A stretch of DNA of 64,000 nt from an uncultured Prevotella sp. (GCA_944319915.1 CALUEY010000007.1:1-64000); one strand, 5' to 3'; shown: positions 44,278 to 53,411, counted from the first letter of the stretch. Program-made: numbers and translations. Notes: generated from the sequence alone by a model not told the origin.

Positions 44278-45165
44278 TCATTCAATCCTTATCCCATCGT
44301 TGACAAGGTATGCATCCCAGAATGGTGATGTGAGCGAGCTTGCCCTATCTTTGCTCAGCCAAAACTTAATGTCGTTCAACCGGTCTTTCATCAGCGACTT
44401 GAACTGCTTTGGCAGCAACTTCTTAAGCCCTGTGGCATGGTATTGGTTGTCATCGATGAATATCACAGGAACATTCTTCATCCTTAGCTTGTTGTGCTTC
44501 ACGAACACTGGAAGCAGTATTTCGGAGAACATCCCGAATGTCCTGTTGTAGTAAGCGTAGGGCATGGTCTTGATGTATTTCCTTGCCTTGAAGAGGATGC
44601 TGAACAAGAACTCGTTATACTGGCAGAACAAATCCCAAGGCATTACAGCCATGTTGAAGTTGTAGCTTTTGTTCCCGTTGAGATAGTTGAGCATCGTGTT
44701 CTCGTATTCGGGATAGAGCGACAAAAATACACGGAGGTATATTTGGGTTTGTTCCTCGGTCATGAACCTGGAAAACTTTTCAAACACAGACTCCCTTGAG
44801 GTGGCTGGCTTGGGCATAATGATGTCGTAGCCCTCAAGCAATTTAGGGATAAGCGATGTGTCTATGTCATTGTGGCTCACGCTTTGCTGGTAGTACATCC
44901 AGGCCGCCCCGCCTGAAAACTTGAAGAACCTTCGGTAATGGCAAAGCCCTATTGTATCTACGCCAGTGAGATTCTTCCACGCCCAGTATTGTGCGGTAAG
45001 CTCGCAGAAGAAAGGGTTTAGTTCGCTGATGTTGTCGCCGCTGTCGTCCCCCGTCATGCCGAGAGCTTGTTTTGATAGTTTCTTGCCAACGTGTATGGGC
45101 ATGAAATTGGTGTCGTGCGGCAGTTCTGCTTGTTTGTGGCAGCATACGAGTATTTTGGTGTTCAT
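44278..45165 (-). CDS. DUF4422 glycosyltransferase
   Basis: 295 residues from ATG 45165 (MNTKILVCCHKQAELPHDTN, 20). The family covers putative glycosyltransferases of capsule and LPS clusters; here LCHYRRFF near 95 and MPKPA, YNFNMAVMPWDLF and YNRTFGMFSEILLPVF are the recognisable segments. It lies 5 bases after glf, so it is in the same operon with Wzx and Glf. The specificity may be a galactofuranosyl step, which is inferred from the neighbour. Codon use looks more AT-rich than the rest of the window. Confidence 0.88.
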   Translation of the reverse strand: MNTKILVCCHKQAELPHDTNFMPIHVGKKLSKQALGMTGDDSGDNISELNPFFCELTAQYWAWKNLTGVDTIGLCHYRRFFKFSGGAAWMYYQQSVSHNDIDTSLIPKLLEGYDIIMPKPATSRESVFEKFSRFMTEEQTQIYLRVFLSLYPEYENTMLNYLNGNKSYNFNMAVMPWDLFCQYNEFLFSILFKARKYIKTMPYAYYNRTFGMFSEILLPVFVKHNKLRMKNVPVIFIDDNQYHATGLKKLLPKQFKSLMKDRLNDIKFWLSKDRASSLTSPFWDAYLVNDGIRIE

Positions 45166-45170
45166 GTGTC

Positions 45171-46301
45171 TTAGTTTTTGAATTTGTTCATGACTTTTTC
45201 TACGATGGGGGCCATGTCGTAATATTTGTATTCGGCGAGTCGCCCCCCGAAGATAACGTTTCCTTCTTGGTCGGCCAGGGCCTTGTACTTGGCGTAAAGC
45301 TCGGAGTTTGCCCGGTCGTTCACGGGATAGTAAGGCTCCATGCCGTCTTCCCATTCTGTGGAGTATTCCTTGGATATCACTGTCTTCGGGCAGTCGTACA
45401 CATCGCGTCCGAACATCTCGAAATGCTTGTGCTCTATGATGCGGGTGTAGGGTACGCTGCGCTCTGTGTAGTTGACGACCGCGTTGCCCTGGAAGTTAGG
45501 CTTGTCTATTATTTGCTCATCGAACCTTACCGTGCGGTAGTTCAGCTTGCCGAACCGGTAGCCGAAGAACTCGTCAATCTTGCCGGTGAACACAATCTTG
45601 CAGGCAATGTTCTCCCAATGCCGGCGGTCTGCGAAGAAGTCTGCGCCAGTCTTGGTCTCCACACCGCTGAGCAGCCCGGCTATGAGCTTGTTGTATCCTC
45701 CGATGGGTATGCCTTGGTAGAGGTCGTTGAAATAGTTGTTGTCGAACACCATGCGCACCGGCAGCCGCTTGATGATGAACGCCGGCAAGTCTGCGCATTC
45801 GCGCCCCCATTGCTTCTCGGTGTAGCCTTTTATTAGCTTTTCGTAGATGTCGTGGCCTATCAGCACTTGGGCCTGCTCCTCAAGGTTGCGTGGCTCGGCG
45901 GCCCCGTCGGCCTGCATCCTGGCCACGGCGTCGGCTCTTTGGCGGTCTATCATGGCTTGCGCTTGCTCGGGTGTGGTCACGCCCCACATTTGGTAGAAGG
46001 TGTTCATGTTGAACGGGAGGTTGTACAGCTTGCCCTTGTAGTTGGCCACGGGAGAGTTGGTATATCTGTTGAACTCCACTATAGAGTTGACAAACTCCCA
46101 CACTTCCTTGTTGGAGGTGTGGAATATGTGCGCCCCGTATTTATGTACATTGATGCCTTCGATGTTCTCGCAATAGACGTTGCCGCCCAAGTGCTGCCGC
46201 TTGTCGATTACGAGGCACTGTTTGCCCCGCTGCCTCGCGAAGTATGCGAACGTGGCCCCAAACAGTCCGGAGCCAACGATCAGGTAGTCGTATTTTCCCA
46301 T
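45171..46301 (-). CDS. glf: UDP-galactopyranose mutase
   Basis: 376 residues from ATG 46301. A flavoenzyme that converts UDP-galactopyranose to UDP-galactofuranose for surface glycans. The FAD-binding start YLIVGSGLFGATFAY, DKRQHLGGN, YGAHIFHTSN, the NTFYQMWGVTTPEQA block and GYTEKQWG are all present. The gene lies 5 bases after the flippase gene and 5 bases before DUF4422, a tight three-gene cassette. Confidence 0.95.
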   Translation of the reverse strand: MGKYDYLIVGSGLFGATFAYFARQRGKQCLVIDKRQHLGGNVYCENIEGINVHKYGAHIFHTSNKEVWEFVNSIVEFNRYTNSPVANYKGKLYNLPFNMNTFYQMWGVTTPEQAQAMIDRQRADAVARMQADGAAEPRNLEEQAQVLIGHDIYEKLIKGYTEKQWGRECADLPAFIIKRLPVRMVFDNNYFNDLYQGIPIGGYNKLIAGLLSGVETKTGADFFADRRHWENIACKIVFTGKIDEFFGYRFGKLNYRTVRFDEQIIDKPNFQGNAVVNYTERSVPYTRIIEHKHFEMFGRDVYDCPKTVISKEYSTEWEDGMEPYYPVNDRANSELYAKYKALADQEGNVIFGGRLAEYKYYDMAPIVEKVMNKFKN

Positions 46302-46306
46302 TCTCG

Positions 46307-47764
46307 TTATTTTGTTTTGCGCCTCCACTTGTTGGCGATGGCGCTTGTTATCATCTTGGCTATCTCGTCGTGCAGTGCCATGAGGCACGCCCCGTAAGTC
46401 ATTATCCCGGCCACCACCATCGCAAGGAGCGTGGCCAGATTGCTCCACCCTTGGCGGCCGATGGCGAAAAGGGCCAGGCCCATCACTGCTGCGGCAGCGA
46501 TGTAGTTGAGGTATTGGCGCTTCACGAGCGTTATTGGTATGTATTTCCTGCCTATTGCGTACATGGAGCCGGTCACCACCATCTCTGTAGCTGCGAAGGC
46601 CGCGGCTGTGCCGTACTGTGCGAAGCGGGGTATAAGCAGCAAGTTGAGCGTTACGTTGGCGACAGCTCCAAGGAACGTGCAGGCGATTACGAGGTTTATC
46701 TTGCCGAGGGGATAGAGTATCTGCATGCCCAGTACTCCCGATATGCCTATCGATACTATGTTTACTGCCACTATCTGTGACGCGAGGATGGATGGGGCGA
46801 AGCCGTCGCCGCTGAGCAGCAGCACACCGCTGCGGCTCGTGAAGAACAAGCCTACGGCAAGGGGGATGGATATGGCGATGATGAAGTCGTATGACTTTTG
46901 CACCACGGCCTTGAACTCTTCGAGCCTATTTTCTGCCACAAGGTTGGAAGCCCGCGGCAGCATAACCGCACCGAGTGAGCTGGACACGCTCATGGTGATG
47001 GACATTAGCCTTGTGGCTGCGGTGAAGTAGCCTACCGCAGCTACGCCTTTCATGAATCCGAGCAGCACTGTGTTGAGCTGCAGGTATATGCTCGTGATGA
47101 CGGTGAACGCGAAGATGTGTAGCGCGGGCTTTAGGTGGCGGGCAGGCTTTAGCTTCCTGAGGCTCAGGCTCTTGCGGTTTATGAAGTGCCTGAGGCGGGC
47201 GAAGTTGAAGATGTTGCCGCCAAGAACGCCGAACACGTTGTAGGCTCCATACCACATGATGTCGTCTTTTGTCTTTACGAAAACGAACAGCAGGACGACA
47301 GACACCGACTTGACCACGAGTCCGCGCACAGCGATGTATTTGAAATCTTCAGTACCTTGATAGAACCATTCGCAGCCTATGGCCGTGAAGAAGATGGTGG
47401 CGCTCAAGAGGAGAAACAGCGGAATGTTTGCCTGTACGTCGGCCACGGTCATGCATATCACCGCCACGGCCACGTAGCCTGCCATCGTCAGCATGGCATG
47501 GAGCAACAGTATCTCCACGGTCACAGACGACATCTTGGCCGGGTCGTTCCTTACCTTTGCCACTTCGCGTATGGCGTACATCGGTATCCCAAGGCAAGTG
47601 AACAGGCTGATGTATGATATGATGGAGCTGAAGAACTGCACTTGCCCGATGCCGTCCGCCATCATGATGCGCGAAGCGTATGGGAACGTAATCAGCGGAA
47701 AGAGCAACTTCGACAGTGAGTCGGCCAAGTTAAATATGTAGTTAGACTTTATGGACCGTGGCAT
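46307..47764 (-). CDS. wzx: Oligosaccharide (O-antigen/capsule) flippase
   Basis: 485 residues with about twelve to fourteen membrane segments. It moves lipid-linked repeat units across the inner membrane. Start MPRSIKSNYIFNLADSLSKL, then FPYASRIMMADGIGQVQF, which is typical for the polysaccharide-biosynthesis MATE-like family. It is first in the operon with glf and the DUF4422 gene. No polymerase or chain-length gene is in the cluster, so the pathway must be completed elsewhere. The symbol follows common usage; the family is clear, the glycan is not. Confidence 0.87.
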   Translation of the reverse strand: MPRSIKSNYIFNLADSLSKLLFPLITFPYASRIMMADGIGQVQFFSSIISYISLFTCLGIPMYAIREVAKVRNDPAKMSSVTVEILLLHAMLTMAGYVAVAVICMTVADVQANIPLFLLLSATIFFTAIGCEWFYQGTEDFKYIAVRGLVVKSVSVVLLFVFVKTKDDIMWYGAYNVFGVLGGNIFNFARLRHFINRKSLSLRKLKPARHLKPALHIFAFTVITSIYLQLNTVLLGFMKGVAAVGYFTAATRLMSITMSVSSSLGAVMLPRASNLVAENRLEEFKAVVQKSYDFIIAISIPLAVGLFFTSRSGVLLLSGDGFAPSILASQIVAVNIVSIGISGVLGMQILYPLGKINLVIACTFLGAVANVTLNLLLIPRFAQYGTAAAFAATEMVVTGSMYAIGRKYIPITLVKRQYLNYIAAAAVMGLALFAIGRQGWSNLATLLAMVVAGIMTYGACLMALHDEIAKMITSAIANKWRRKTK

Positions 47765-47819
47765 ATCGCTCGTTGGTGGCTTGCTGGCATTGTTTTGCCG
47801 CCATGCTTGGCAGCAGTTG

Positions 47820-47851
47820 CAAAGTTAGCGTAAAATATTTTAAGCGACAAA
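47820..47851 (-). promoter_or_regulatory. Promoter of the flippase-glf-DUF4422 operon
   Basis: On the minus strand TTTG (47851-47848) and TAACTTTG (47827-47820) are spaced 20 bp; the flippase start is 56 bases further. Confidence 0.75.
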
Positions 47852-48019
47852 CTTTTTTTGATTCAAAATTGGTTTTCTGTGGCTTGGGGGCTCTTTCTGT
47901 CGCCGTGGCTCTGCTTAGTAGCTCTTTGGATTGTTCCGTCCAATGGTTTGCCGTGGATTGCCGTGATGTTTCTTTGTTATTGTTCCGCAGGGCTTGGCGG
48001 GCAAAATGACGGGAGCTAC

Positions 48020-48116
48020 GGCAAAAGAACAGCCGGAAAGGACACCGCACGCCATGGGCAAAGGGGCATCGGGCATAGGATGAGTGATGCTGTAATAACT
48101 CAAAAACAGTTTCTTA
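48020..48116. repeat. Second repeat family, copy 2
   Basis: About 97 bp closely matching 43465-43560 in the same orientation (shared words GCCGGAAAG, GCCATGGGCAAAG, ATGAGTG, TGCTGTAA, CAGTTTCTTA). It sits upstream of the flippase operon and close to repeat array 6. Confidence 0.8.
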
Positions 48117-48245
48117 GGGCTGCACCTGGCAGCGGGATGGCGCCTTTGGCGAGCCTTGCTGCGCGTTTGTTCGGATGCCGCTTTTGTCATGTTTTTTCGT
48201 TTTCTGCGCCAGCTTGGCTAACTATCTGGCTTACAAGCCTTTGCC

Positions 48246-48350
48246 ATTGCGGTCGTTTTGCGTTGCGATATAGGCCGTTTCGCCTTGCAAAACAGCCCAT
48301 CTTGCAGCCCCAAACGGCCTGTTTCGCGGCTTGAAATGGCCTGCCATGCT
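48246..48350. repeat. 22-bp unit repeat array 6
   Basis: Cores at 48246, 48268, 48290, 48312 and 48334, exactly 22 bp apart (for example ATATAGGCCGTTT and AAACGGCCTGTTT). The left flank has TAACTATCTGG; the right runs into GGCCTGCCATG. It lies between the divergent flippase and rhaD genes; 47828-48504 has no gene. Confidence 0.85.
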
Positions 48351-48504
48351 TTATGGAAGCATATATGTCAATGTTTTTCGCAGTGCCGGGTGTAATGCGG
48401 TATAAGGGCCGTTTGGTGTTGCCATGCCTGTCCGGCCTGCCGTGGCAGGCCCGCTCGGCCAGCCTGGGTGCGGTGCATCGCTTCTTGATGTAGGTCAACC
48501 TGAA

Positions 48505-48539
48505 TGTCAATTCTTTCAGTCTAAATATCAAATAGCAAT
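48505..48539 (+). promoter_or_regulatory. Candidate rhamnose-regulator operator at rhaD
   Basis: Two direct half-sites, TCAATTCTTTCAG (from 48507) and ATCAAATAGCAAT (48527-48539); the TCAA words are 21 bp apart. The downstream half ends 22 bases before the -7 box of rhaD. The rhaB promoter has the same arrangement (54972-55006); 24 of 35 positions agree. The AraC-family regulator 57053-57925 is the obvious candidate binder. Confidence 0.6.
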
Positions 48540-48540
48540 G

Positions 48541-48569
48541 TTGATTTAGCAAAGATGGATGTATTTTTG
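48541..48569 (+). promoter_or_regulatory. Promoter of rhaD
   Basis: TTG at 48541-48543 and TATTTTTG at 48562-48569, spaced 18 bp. It lies directly against the candidate operator. Confidence 0.65.
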
Positions 48570-48601
48570 CAAGCAATATAATTTAATACATAAAACAAAA
48601 A

Positions 48602-49411
48602 ATGGACAGTATATTGGTTGGTCGTGAAGCCTTGAAGAAGGAAATCGACAAGATAGCAGAAGTGGCCGGGTATCTCTGGCAGAACGGTTGGGCCGAGCGC
48701 AACGGCGGCAACATCACCGTCAACATCACTGACCTCGTGGACGACGGCATACGCCAGCTGCCAGCCATCAGCGAAGTAAAGCAGATAGGCGTAAAGCTGC
48801 CCGCCCTCAAGGGCTGCTACTTCTATTGCAAGGGTACGGGCAAGCGCATGCGCGACCTCGCCCGCTGGCCCATGGACAACGGGAGCGTAATCCGCATACT
48901 CGATGACTGCGAGAGCTACGTCATCATAGCCGACAGCCCCGTGCAGCCCACGAGCGAGCTGCCGTCGCACCTCACCGTCCACGCTCACCTCATTGAGACC
49001 GGCTCGCCATACAAGGCCACCGTACACACCCACCCGATAGAGCTTGTGGCAATGAGCCACTCAAAGAAGTTCCTCGGCAAGGACGTGCTCACCCGGATTC
49101 TATGGAGCATGATTCCCGAGACCAAGGCGTTCTGCCCGCTGGGCCTGGGCGTGGTTCCCTACGAGCTGCCCGGCTCAAACAAGCTGGCCGACGCCACGCT
49201 CAAGGAGCTTGAGGACTACGACGTGGTGCTATGGGAGAAGCACGGCGTGTTTGCCAAGGGCCTCGACGTGATGGACGCTTTCGACCAGATTGACGTTCTC
49301 TCCAAGAGCGCCAAGATTTACATCGACGCCAAATGCATGGGCTTTGAGCCTGACGGCATGACCGACGAGCAGATGGCCGAGATGACAAGGGCGTTCAACC
49401 TGCCCAAGTGA
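48602..49411 (+). CDS. rhaD: Rhamnulose-1-phosphate aldolase
   Basis: 269 residues. Class II zinc aldolase splitting L-rhamnulose 1-phosphate into DHAP and L-lactaldehyde. WAERNGGNITVNITDLV near 28, the zinc histidines in ATVHTHPIELVAM and the late LWEKHGVF histidine are as in the family. It is separate from the other rha genes by 1.5 kb and on the opposite strand, but shares a candidate operator with the rhaB promoter. A terminator follows (49470-49501). Confidence 0.93.
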   Translation: MDSILVGREALKKEIDKIAEVAGYLWQNGWAERNGGNITVNITDLVDDGIRQLPAISEVKQIGVKLPALKGCYFYCKGTGKRMRDLARWPMDNGSVIRILDDCESYVIIADSPVQPTSELPSHLTVHAHLIETGSPYKATVHTHPIELVAMSHSKKFLGKDVLTRILWSMIPETKAFCPLGLGVVPYELPGSNKLADATLKELEDYDVVLWEKHGVFAKGLDVMDAFDQIDVLSKSAKIYIDAKCMGFEPDGMTDEQMAEMTRAFNLPK

Positions 49412-49469
49412 GCAAACAACTACTGACAACATATAACACTCATTATTACTTACTTTTGATAAACCAAGG

Positions 49470-49501
49470 GTCCCGTGGCTGTGAAGTTACGGGACTTTTT
49501 T
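49470..49501 (+). terminator. Intrinsic terminator after rhaD
   Basis: GTCCCGT (49470-49476) and ACGGGAC (49489-49495) followed by a run of T. Confidence 0.85.
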
Positions 49502-49534
49502 TGTCCACGTGGCCCGTTGGCGAGGGCCGGGCTG

Positions 49535-49812
49535 TTGTTGGCCTAAGGATTGTGGGGCTGTGGCCTGGGCGATGCCGATGCTGACGATGTGGCGCAGGAC
49601 ACGCTGCTGCGCTTGTGGACGCTGCATTCGCCTACGATGTGGCCATGTGCAGGGCCGACAGCTTGGCGGAGGTTGAGCTGCGGCAGATGGCCAGGCAGCA
49701 GGCTTTGGCTATGGAATTCGTCGAGGCTTTGGGCGAGATTCAGTCTGAGGCCGCTGACAGGACCCTGGCCGCCGTGGGTGGTGAAGGACGCAGTGAAGAT
49801 ATTGTTTACTGA
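49535..49812 (+). pseudogene. Decayed ECF-type sigma factor
   Basis: One frame reads GDADADDVAQDTLLRLWTL, which matches the sigma-70 region 2 pattern. About 60 bases on, a second frame reads AYDVAMCRADSLAEVELRQM, the expected continuation, and then runs to a stop at about 49810. There is no intact start, and the DNA-binding region 4 is absent. It sits just before the exported protein gene, and such sigma genes often precede one in Bacteroidetes. The assignment rests on short motifs. Confidence 0.45.
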
Positions 49813-49832
49813 TAATATAAAACTAATTGCTT

Positions 49833-50639
49833 ATGAAGAGAAGTGTTCTTTTATGTGCGGCCGGCCTTGCGCTGGGCTTCGCGCCGGTGCGCCTTGCCGC
49901 ACAGCACAGCATGGGCGAGGCCATACAGGGCTATGCTGAGGTGCGCACGGGCACCGATTATTTCATGTCGAGCATCCGCACGTGGCCGGATAGCACAGTG
50001 CGCGGAGGCATGCTGTATTCAAAGGGCTATTACTTCGGCATTCCGGAGAAAAAGCTCGGCGTGTTGCTCGACCCCATAAGGCGGGCCTATGAGTCCGACC
50101 GCGGCTCGGCATACGTGAGCTTTGAGAAGGATGTCCGCTCCCCGGCCAAGGATAAGATGGATGTGGCCTATGGCAAAAACATGGAGCTTACGGTGTCGTT
50201 TGGCGACCGGCCAAACTGCAATTGCCTTGTGCTTGCCGTGCGCGACACGGTGAACGCCGGCAAGAGATACGTCTACGGCATAGAGTGGCATGCCGACCCC
50301 GACAAGCGCAAGCACGTGCTCGGCAGCATGTTCGTCATTCATGGGGCCGACCCGCAGCAGCTCGCAGGCAGGCGGCAGGCCGCGCTGTCGCCTACGGCGG
50401 CACAGCTGGAGGCCATTGAAAAGCTCGCCGCAATGTCGCCAGGAGAGCTTGCCGGACTTGATGCGGCACTGCGGAGCGACATAGAAGACATAGCCGCGAT
50501 GAGCCGCATGATGCTCAAAAATGCTTCTGCCGAGGCTACCGCGAAGGATACCATAGCCACTGAGGACGATTTTCTGGATATGTTTGAGAAGCTTCGTTAT
50601 GCATACATCAAGGCCGTCAAGGGCGCGACAAGTCGATGA
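49833..50639 (+). CDS. Hypothetical exported protein
   Basis: 268 residues from ATG 49833 (MKRSVLLCAAGLALGFAP), with a signal peptide cut near AAQ. The mature part has a beta-rich first half (SSIRTWPDSTVRGGMLYSKG in 20) with a cysteine pair NCNC, and a helical, alanine-rich second half (PTAAQLEAIEKLAAMSPGEL, 20). I do not recognise the family with confidence. It overlaps the next small gene by 4 bases and follows a decayed sigma gene, so it may belong to an inactivated extracytoplasmic signalling unit. Confidence 0.65.
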   Translation: MKRSVLLCAAGLALGFAPVRLAAQHSMGEAIQGYAEVRTGTDYFMSSIRTWPDSTVRGGMLYSKGYYFGIPEKKLGVLLDPIRRAYESDRGSAYVSFEKDVRSPAKDKMDVAYGKNMELTVSFGDRPNCNCLVLAVRDTVNAGKRYVYGIEWHADPDKRKHVLGSMFVIHGADPQQLAGRRQAALSPTAAQLEAIEKLAAMSPGELAGLDAALRSDIEDIAAMSRMMLKNASAEATAKDTIATEDDFLDMFEKLRYAYIKAVKGATSR

Positions 50640-50818
50640 TGCCGGCCAGTCTTGCCCGCAAGATGCTTGACTTGTGCCGCAAGCACTCCCGGTTGGTGTC
50701 GGAGTCTGTGCGTGAGAATGCTCTTACCGCTGGCTTGGTGGACATGGTTCAGGCGTCGAAGGATAACTATCTGATGCTTTTGCTCAATGAGGCTGTAACG
50801 ATCATGGGCGAACGTTAA
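50636..50818 (+). CDS. Small 60-residue protein coupled to the exported protein
   Basis: Starts MMPASLARKMLDLCRKHSRL and ends LLLNEAVTIMGER. Mostly helical, one Cys, no signal peptide or membrane span. The ATGA overlap with the preceding stop suggests translational coupling. No family is recognised. The convergent terminator at 50846-50883 closes the pair. Confidence 0.6.
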   Translation: MMPASLARKMLDLCRKHSRLVSESVRENALTAGLVDMVQASKDNYLMLLLNEAVTIMGER

Positions 50819-50845
50819 GGCACTACCAGCATCAGCCGGCAGAAA

Positions 50846-50883
50846 AATCCCCGCCGCAGGCATGAGTCGCCACGGCGGGGATT
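50846..50883. terminator. Bidirectional terminator
   Basis: AATCCCCGCCG (50846-50856) and CGGCGGGGATT (50873-50883) form an exact 11-bp stem between two convergent genes. Confidence 0.85.
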
Positions 50884-50914
50884 ACGCATTTCTTGCCGGT
50901 CATCCCATAACTGA

Positions 50915-51949
50915 TTATATCAGCTGTGGCAGGAACGACGATATGATGAGCACGATGATGCCCACTATGAGCACTCCGATGGTCTTTGGCGAGCAGCCTT
51001 TCCACTCCTTGAGGATGATGCCCCACACGTTTGAGAACACCACGTTGAGAGCCATGAGGATGCAGAACGCGAGCGTGGTGAGCGTAGGCGAGGAGGTGAG
51101 GAAGCCCTTGCCGAGCGACAGTCCGAAGAACTGGCTGTACCACAGTGCGCCTGCCAGCAGGCAGAACACAATGTTGTTGCCCCACACGCCAGCTTTCTTG
51201 TAGTCGCCCCAGGTGTTGTTCTTGCTGTTCTGGTAGAAGCAATAGATGGCGTTGGTTACGAAGCCGCCCAGCGTAACGAGCATCGTGGCGGGCAGCGTTT
51301 TGTACATATCGGGAGTGAGGTCGCCGAAGTTGATGTCCTTGCCAAACTCCAGGCCCACGTTGAAGCAGCCGCTCATGAAGCCGGCAAGCAGGGCGATGGC
51401 CAGTCCTTTGGTGAAGTTGAAGTCCTTCACGGCCTCGCGCTTCGCCTCCTCGGAGAGCGAAGAGGCCTTCATAGAGCCGGCCACGCCTATGATGGCGATG
51501 CCGAGCAGGGTGACCACCACGCCGAGTATGACGGCGAAGGTGAGCGAGCTTAGCGCATTGAGCTCGGGGAAGAAGATGTTGAGCAGCACCGGGCCCATTA
51601 TCGTTCCGAGGCCGGCGCAGGTGCCGAGCGATATGCTCTGGCCCAGGGCCACGCCCAAGTAGCGCATGGAGAGGCCGAAGGTGAGCCCGCCAACGCCCCA
51701 TAGCACGCCGAAGAGTATGGTCATCCAGATGTTGAACGAGGCCTCGGCCGTGAACAGCTCCATGAGGCTGCGGCCCGCCGGGACGGCCAGCAGCGCGCCC
51801 AGCAGCGGCAGCACGAGCCATGCGAACACGCCCTGCACAATCCAGTAAGACTCCCAGCTCCAGTCCTTTATCTTGTTTATAGGCACGTAGCAGCTCGACT
51901 GGCAGAAGGCTCCCACGGCTATTATGAGCAGTCCTATGACTATGTCCAT
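50915..51949 (-). CDS. rhaT: L-rhamnose/proton symporter
   Basis: 344 residues, about ten membrane segments. Imports L-rhamnose driven by protons. Typical segments: SSCYVPINKIKDWSWESYW (19), LWGVGGLTFGLSMRYLG, and GFMSGCFNVGLEFGKD. Last gene of the rhaB-rhaA-rhaT run, 160 bases after rhaA with a long hairpin between (51972-52089). Confidence 0.94.
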   Translation of the reverse strand: MDIVIGLLIIAVGAFCQSSCYVPINKIKDWSWESYWIVQGVFAWLVLPLLGALLAVPAGRSLMELFTAEASFNIWMTILFGVLWGVGGLTFGLSMRYLGVALGQSISLGTCAGLGTIMGPVLLNIFFPELNALSSLTFAVILGVVVTLLGIAIIGVAGSMKASSLSEEAKREAVKDFNFTKGLAIALLAGFMSGCFNVGLEFGKDINFGDLTPDMYKTLPATMLVTLGGFVTNAIYCFYQNSKNNTWGDYKKAGVWGNNIVFCLLAGALWYSQFFGLSLGKGFLTSSPTLTTLAFCILMALNVVFSNVWGIILKEWKGCSPKTIGVLIVGIIVLIISSFLPQLI

Positions 51950-51971
51950 TGTGATGTCTTTATTTAAGGAA

Positions 51972-52089
51972 TTAAAGGAGTTACACGAAGTCAGAAGCAG
52001 TTAGGGGGCCGATGCCCGGCAGAATGCGTCTGCCCTGCCGGCATGGCTGTTGCCCTCTAACTCCCTCTAACTTCTTTTAACTCCTTTAA
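51972..52089. repeat. Long interrupted inverted repeat between rhaA and rhaT
   Basis: Arms 51972-51994 and 52067-52089 pair at 20 of 23 positions; an inner GTTAGGGGGC/GCCCTCTAAC pair (52000-52009 and 52052-52061) extends the stem. It may stabilise the 3' end of the rhaB-rhaA part of the message or tune rhaT expression. Confidence 0.7.
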
Positions 52090-52109
52090 CGCGTTTGTTT
52101 GTTATTGTG

Positions 52110-53366
52110 TTATGCGCGCTTTGAGGTTACGTCGGCCTCATACTTCTCAACGTCGGCGATGAATTCGTCGCCCACGGGAACGTTGTTGCGCAGGCAGAAC
52201 TCGTCGTACACGGCGTTCCAAGGCATTGCCTTCTCCTCCTCGAGCAGGGCCAGGCGCTCGAAGCCCTTGCCCTCGGCCTCATACTTGCGCAGCGTTGCCA
52301 GCGGCTCGAGCAGTGCGCGGAGCATGCACTTCTGTGCGGCGCGGCTGCCGATGACGTAGGCTCCGATGCGGTTGATGGAAGCGTCGAAGTAGTCGAGTCC
52401 GTAGTGAACGCGGTCCAGGGCGCCGGCGCGAACGATCTCCTGGAAGAGGTCGAGCGTGGGGTCGTCCATGATTGTGACGTGGTCGGAGTCCCAGCGGATG
52501 GGGCGGCTCACGTGGAGCATCAGCTCGGGAACGTAGAGCAGCATGGCCGAAACCTTGTCGGCAACGCTCTCCGTGGGGTGGAAGTGGCCTGTGTCGAGCG
52601 TTATTATCTTGTTGTTCTGTGCGGCGTAGGCCGTGTAGAAGTCGTTGGAGCCAACGGTGAAGCTCTCAAGGCCGATGCCGAACACCTTCGACTCGATGCA
52701 ATCCTTCATGTTGTCGTACTTCGTGGCGAATATCTCGTCGAGCGACTGCTTGAGCAGCGAGCGGTAGAGGTACTTGTCCACTGTCTGGTCCTTGCTTCCG
52801 TCGTGCACCCAGATGTTCATGATGCAGGGGTCGCCCTGTGCCTTTCCGATGGCCTCGGATATTTCGCGGCAGCGCTTGGTGTGCTCAATCCAGAAGTTGC
52901 GTATGCCGTCGTCGGGGTTGGCCAGCGAGAGGTTGCCGCTCTTGGGGTGGGAGAACGACGTGGAGTTGAAGTCGAGCTTCATGTTGTTTTCCTTTGCCCA
53001 CTCTATCCAGCTCTGGAAGTATTCGGGCGTAACCTCGTTGCGGTCAACCACCTTTCCCTTGAAGTCGCCGTATATCTCGTGGAGGTTGAGGCGGTGGGTG
53101 CCGGGGATGTACGACTTGGCCTTTACTATGTCGGCGCGCAGTTCGTCGATGTTGCGTGCTGCTCCGGGGTAGTTGCCGGTGGCTTGTATGCCGCCGGTGA
53201 GTTCGCCGGCCTGCACTTCAAATCCCTTTACGTCGTCGGCCTGCCAGCAGTGGAGGCTGAGGTGGAAGTCTTGCATTTGCTCCAACACTTTCTCGGTGTC
53301 AACACCCATGGCTGCGTAGCGCTCCTTGGCTATCTCGTAAGCCTTCTGTACTAATTCTGATTTCAT
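52110..53366 (-). CDS. rhaA: L-rhamnose isomerase
   Basis: 418 residues. Converts L-rhamnose to L-rhamnulose with two divalent metal ions. Metal and active-site segments: HCWQADDVKGFE, NSTSFSHPKSG, IWVHDGSKD, GIGLESFTVGSNDFY, TLDTGHFHPTE, and RWDSDHV. Length fits the family. It follows rhaB after 45 bases and precedes rhaT. Confidence 0.97.
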   Translation of the reverse strand: MKSELVQKAYEIAKERYAAMGVDTEKVLEQMQDFHLSLHCWQADDVKGFEVQAGELTGGIQATGNYPGAARNIDELRADIVKAKSYIPGTHRLNLHEIYGDFKGKVVDRNEVTPEYFQSWIEWAKENNMKLDFNSTSFSHPKSGNLSLANPDDGIRNFWIEHTKRCREISEAIGKAQGDPCIMNIWVHDGSKDQTVDKYLYRSLLKQSLDEIFATKYDNMKDCIESKVFGIGLESFTVGSNDFYTAYAAQNNKIITLDTGHFHPTESVADKVSAMLLYVPELMLHVSRPIRWDSDHVTIMDDPTLDLFQEIVRAGALDRVHYGLDYFDASINRIGAYVIGSRAAQKCMLRALLEPLATLRKYEAEGKGFERLALLEEEKAMPWNAVYDEFCLRNNVPVGDEFIADVEKYEADVTSKRA

Positions 53367-53411
53367 TTCGCTTTAGGTTTTGTTTTGTTTATTTTGTTTG
53401 TTGCTTGTCAG

